From assembly GCA_945221685.1 (NCBI GenBank), contig CALYNN010000017.1:1-15016 (forward strand): a DNA stretch of 15,016 nucleotides. Direction: 5' to 3'. Shown here piece after piece: positions 14,360 to 15,016 of this stretch. This DNA is from an uncultured Clostridia bacterium (GTDB lineage: Bacteria > Bacillota > Clostridia > Oscillospirales > Acutalibacteraceae). Made by a program: the position numbers and the translations under genes. The first letter of the stretch is position 1, and every line of letters begins with the position of its first letter. A model generated the notes under the pieces. That model did no database searches. It was not told the DNA's origin and worked only from the letters and a program-made list of their open reading frames with translations.

Positions 14360-14984
14360 TTATACATCAAGATTTTGAACGAATTTTGCGTTCTTTTCAA
14401 TAAACTCGCGGCGCGGCTCAACATTGTCGCCCATAAGGATAGAAAAGTTTTCGCTTGCCCTTTGTGCGTCCTCTATTGTAACGCGAAGCATCGTTCTGAA
14501 TTCGGGGTCCATAGTTGTTTCCCAAAGCTGTGCCGGGTCCATTTCACCAAGACCTTTGTATCGCTGAATGTCGCACTCTCCGCCTAATTCCTCAATCATT
14601 CTGTCTCTCTCCTCGTCGGAAAAGGCATAGGCGCTTTTCTTGCCCTTTGATACCTTAAAGAGCGGCGGCTGTGCAATGTAAACATATCCGTCCTCTATTA
14701 CCTGAGGCATATAGCGGAAGAAGAATGTTAAAAGCAATGTTCTGATGTGGGCACCGTCAACATCGGCATCTGCCATAAGAATAATCTTGTGGTATCTAAG
14801 CTTGCTTATGTCGAAATCGTCGCCTATTCCCGTGCCTAAAGCCATAACAACGGGAAGAAGCTTTTCGTTTGAATATACCTTGTCAACCCTTGCCTTTTCA
14901 ACATTAAGCATTTTGCCCCAAAGGGGAGGAATTGCCATATGCGCTCTGTCTCTGCCCTCCTTGGCAGAGCCGCCTGCAGAATCA
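14360..14984 (-). CDS. gyrB: DNA gyrase subunit B, C-terminal part (truncated by the contig end)
   Basis: About 207 residues of the C-terminal Toprim region remain. The gene supplies the ATPase and Mg2+-binding half of gyrase. The genuine reading starts at DSAGGSAKEGRDRA, part of the Toprim EGDSAGGSA motif, and continues with NVEKARVDK, the metal-binding acidic cluster DADVDGAHIRTLLLTFFFR, and QRYKGLGEMDPAQLWETTMDP near the end. It terminates in KFVQNLDV, a typical GyrB C-terminus. Upstream of the aspartate the sequence is adapter and not gene: the apparent N-terminal MCSEMCIRDS is the translation of the transposon end and should be removed. The gene precedes the membrane protein and gyrA on the same strand. 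Confidence 0.96.
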
Positions 14985-15016
14985 CTGTCTCTTATACACA
15001 TCTCCGAGCACACGAG
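14985..15016. other. Illumina Nextera (Tn5 mosaic end) adapter contamination
   Basis: The bases CTGTCTCTTATACACATCT (14985-15003) are exactly the 19-bp Tn5 mosaic end used in Nextera libraries. The following CCGAGCACACGAG differs by one base from the read-2 adapter continuation CCGAGCCCACGAG. It is artificial, marks the contig end, and produces the well-known spurious peptide MCIRDS on the minus strand. Confidence 0.97.

Noticed and set aside
14985..15013. N-terminal extension MCSEMCIRDS of the GyrB fragment, or a natural Tn5-like insertion end.
   Set aside because: It is the translated Nextera adapter; the mosaic end is followed by library adapter sequence, and no transposase gene is present.

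Overview
This window looks like a stretch of housekeeping chromosome from a moderate-GC member of the Bacillota, most likely class Clostridia (perhaps a Ruminococcaceae/Oscillospirales-type gut anaerobe). The evidence is the rpmH-rnpA-yidD-yidC-jag-mnmE-mnmG order, strong Shine-Dalgarno sites, the style of the Jag and LCP proteins, and the Clostridia-like MnmG, GyrA and GyrB sequences. The genus cannot be fixed from sequence alone. The right edge ends in Illumina Nextera (Tn5) adapter sequence, so it is a contig end and not a natural junction. Both terminal genes, mnmG and gyrB, are cut.

Layout. (1) 1-4482, minus strand: ribosomal protein L34, RNase P protein, YidD, the YidC insertase, the Jag/KhpB RNA-binding protein, and the tRNA U34 modification pair MnmE and MnmG. 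The first five genes are very tightly packed, with a 1-nt overlap and an ATGA overlap. Before mnmE there is a 145-nt gap holding two tandem hairpins and a possible internal promoter. (2) 4483-4764: an AT-rich divergent intergenic region with the rpmH promoter, a good sigma-A-type promoter for mtnN, and a compact folded leader just before the mtnN ribosome binding site. (3) 4765-6980: mtnN (plus), a XRE-family regulator (minus) meeting it end to end with 3 bp between them, and a divergent histidine phosphatase (plus). A perfect 15-bp inverted repeat overlaps the regulator's promoter. (4) 7060-10553, minus: a polytopic PMT/ArnT-like glycosyltransferase and a LytR-CpsA-Psr (LCP) protein, probably serving cell-envelope glycopolymers. 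The LCP gene has its own promoter behind gyrA. (5) 10675-14984, minus: gyrA, an unusual duplicated-module membrane protein, and the 3' part of gyrB.

How it fits together: the window combines translation and RNA processing (L34, RnpA, MnmE/G), membrane protein insertion (YidC/YidD), envelope growth (Jag, LCP, glycosyltransferase), SAH/MTA recycling (MtnN) and DNA topology (gyrase). Most of it is conserved core genome. The points that merit a second look are the membrane protein inserted between gyrB and gyrA, the same-strand arrangement of the gyrase and rpmH blocks without dnaA between them, the regulator's operator-like inverted repeat, the mtnN leader fold, and the adapter artefact. I saw no mobile element, CRISPR array, tRNA or rRNA gene, or defence system.
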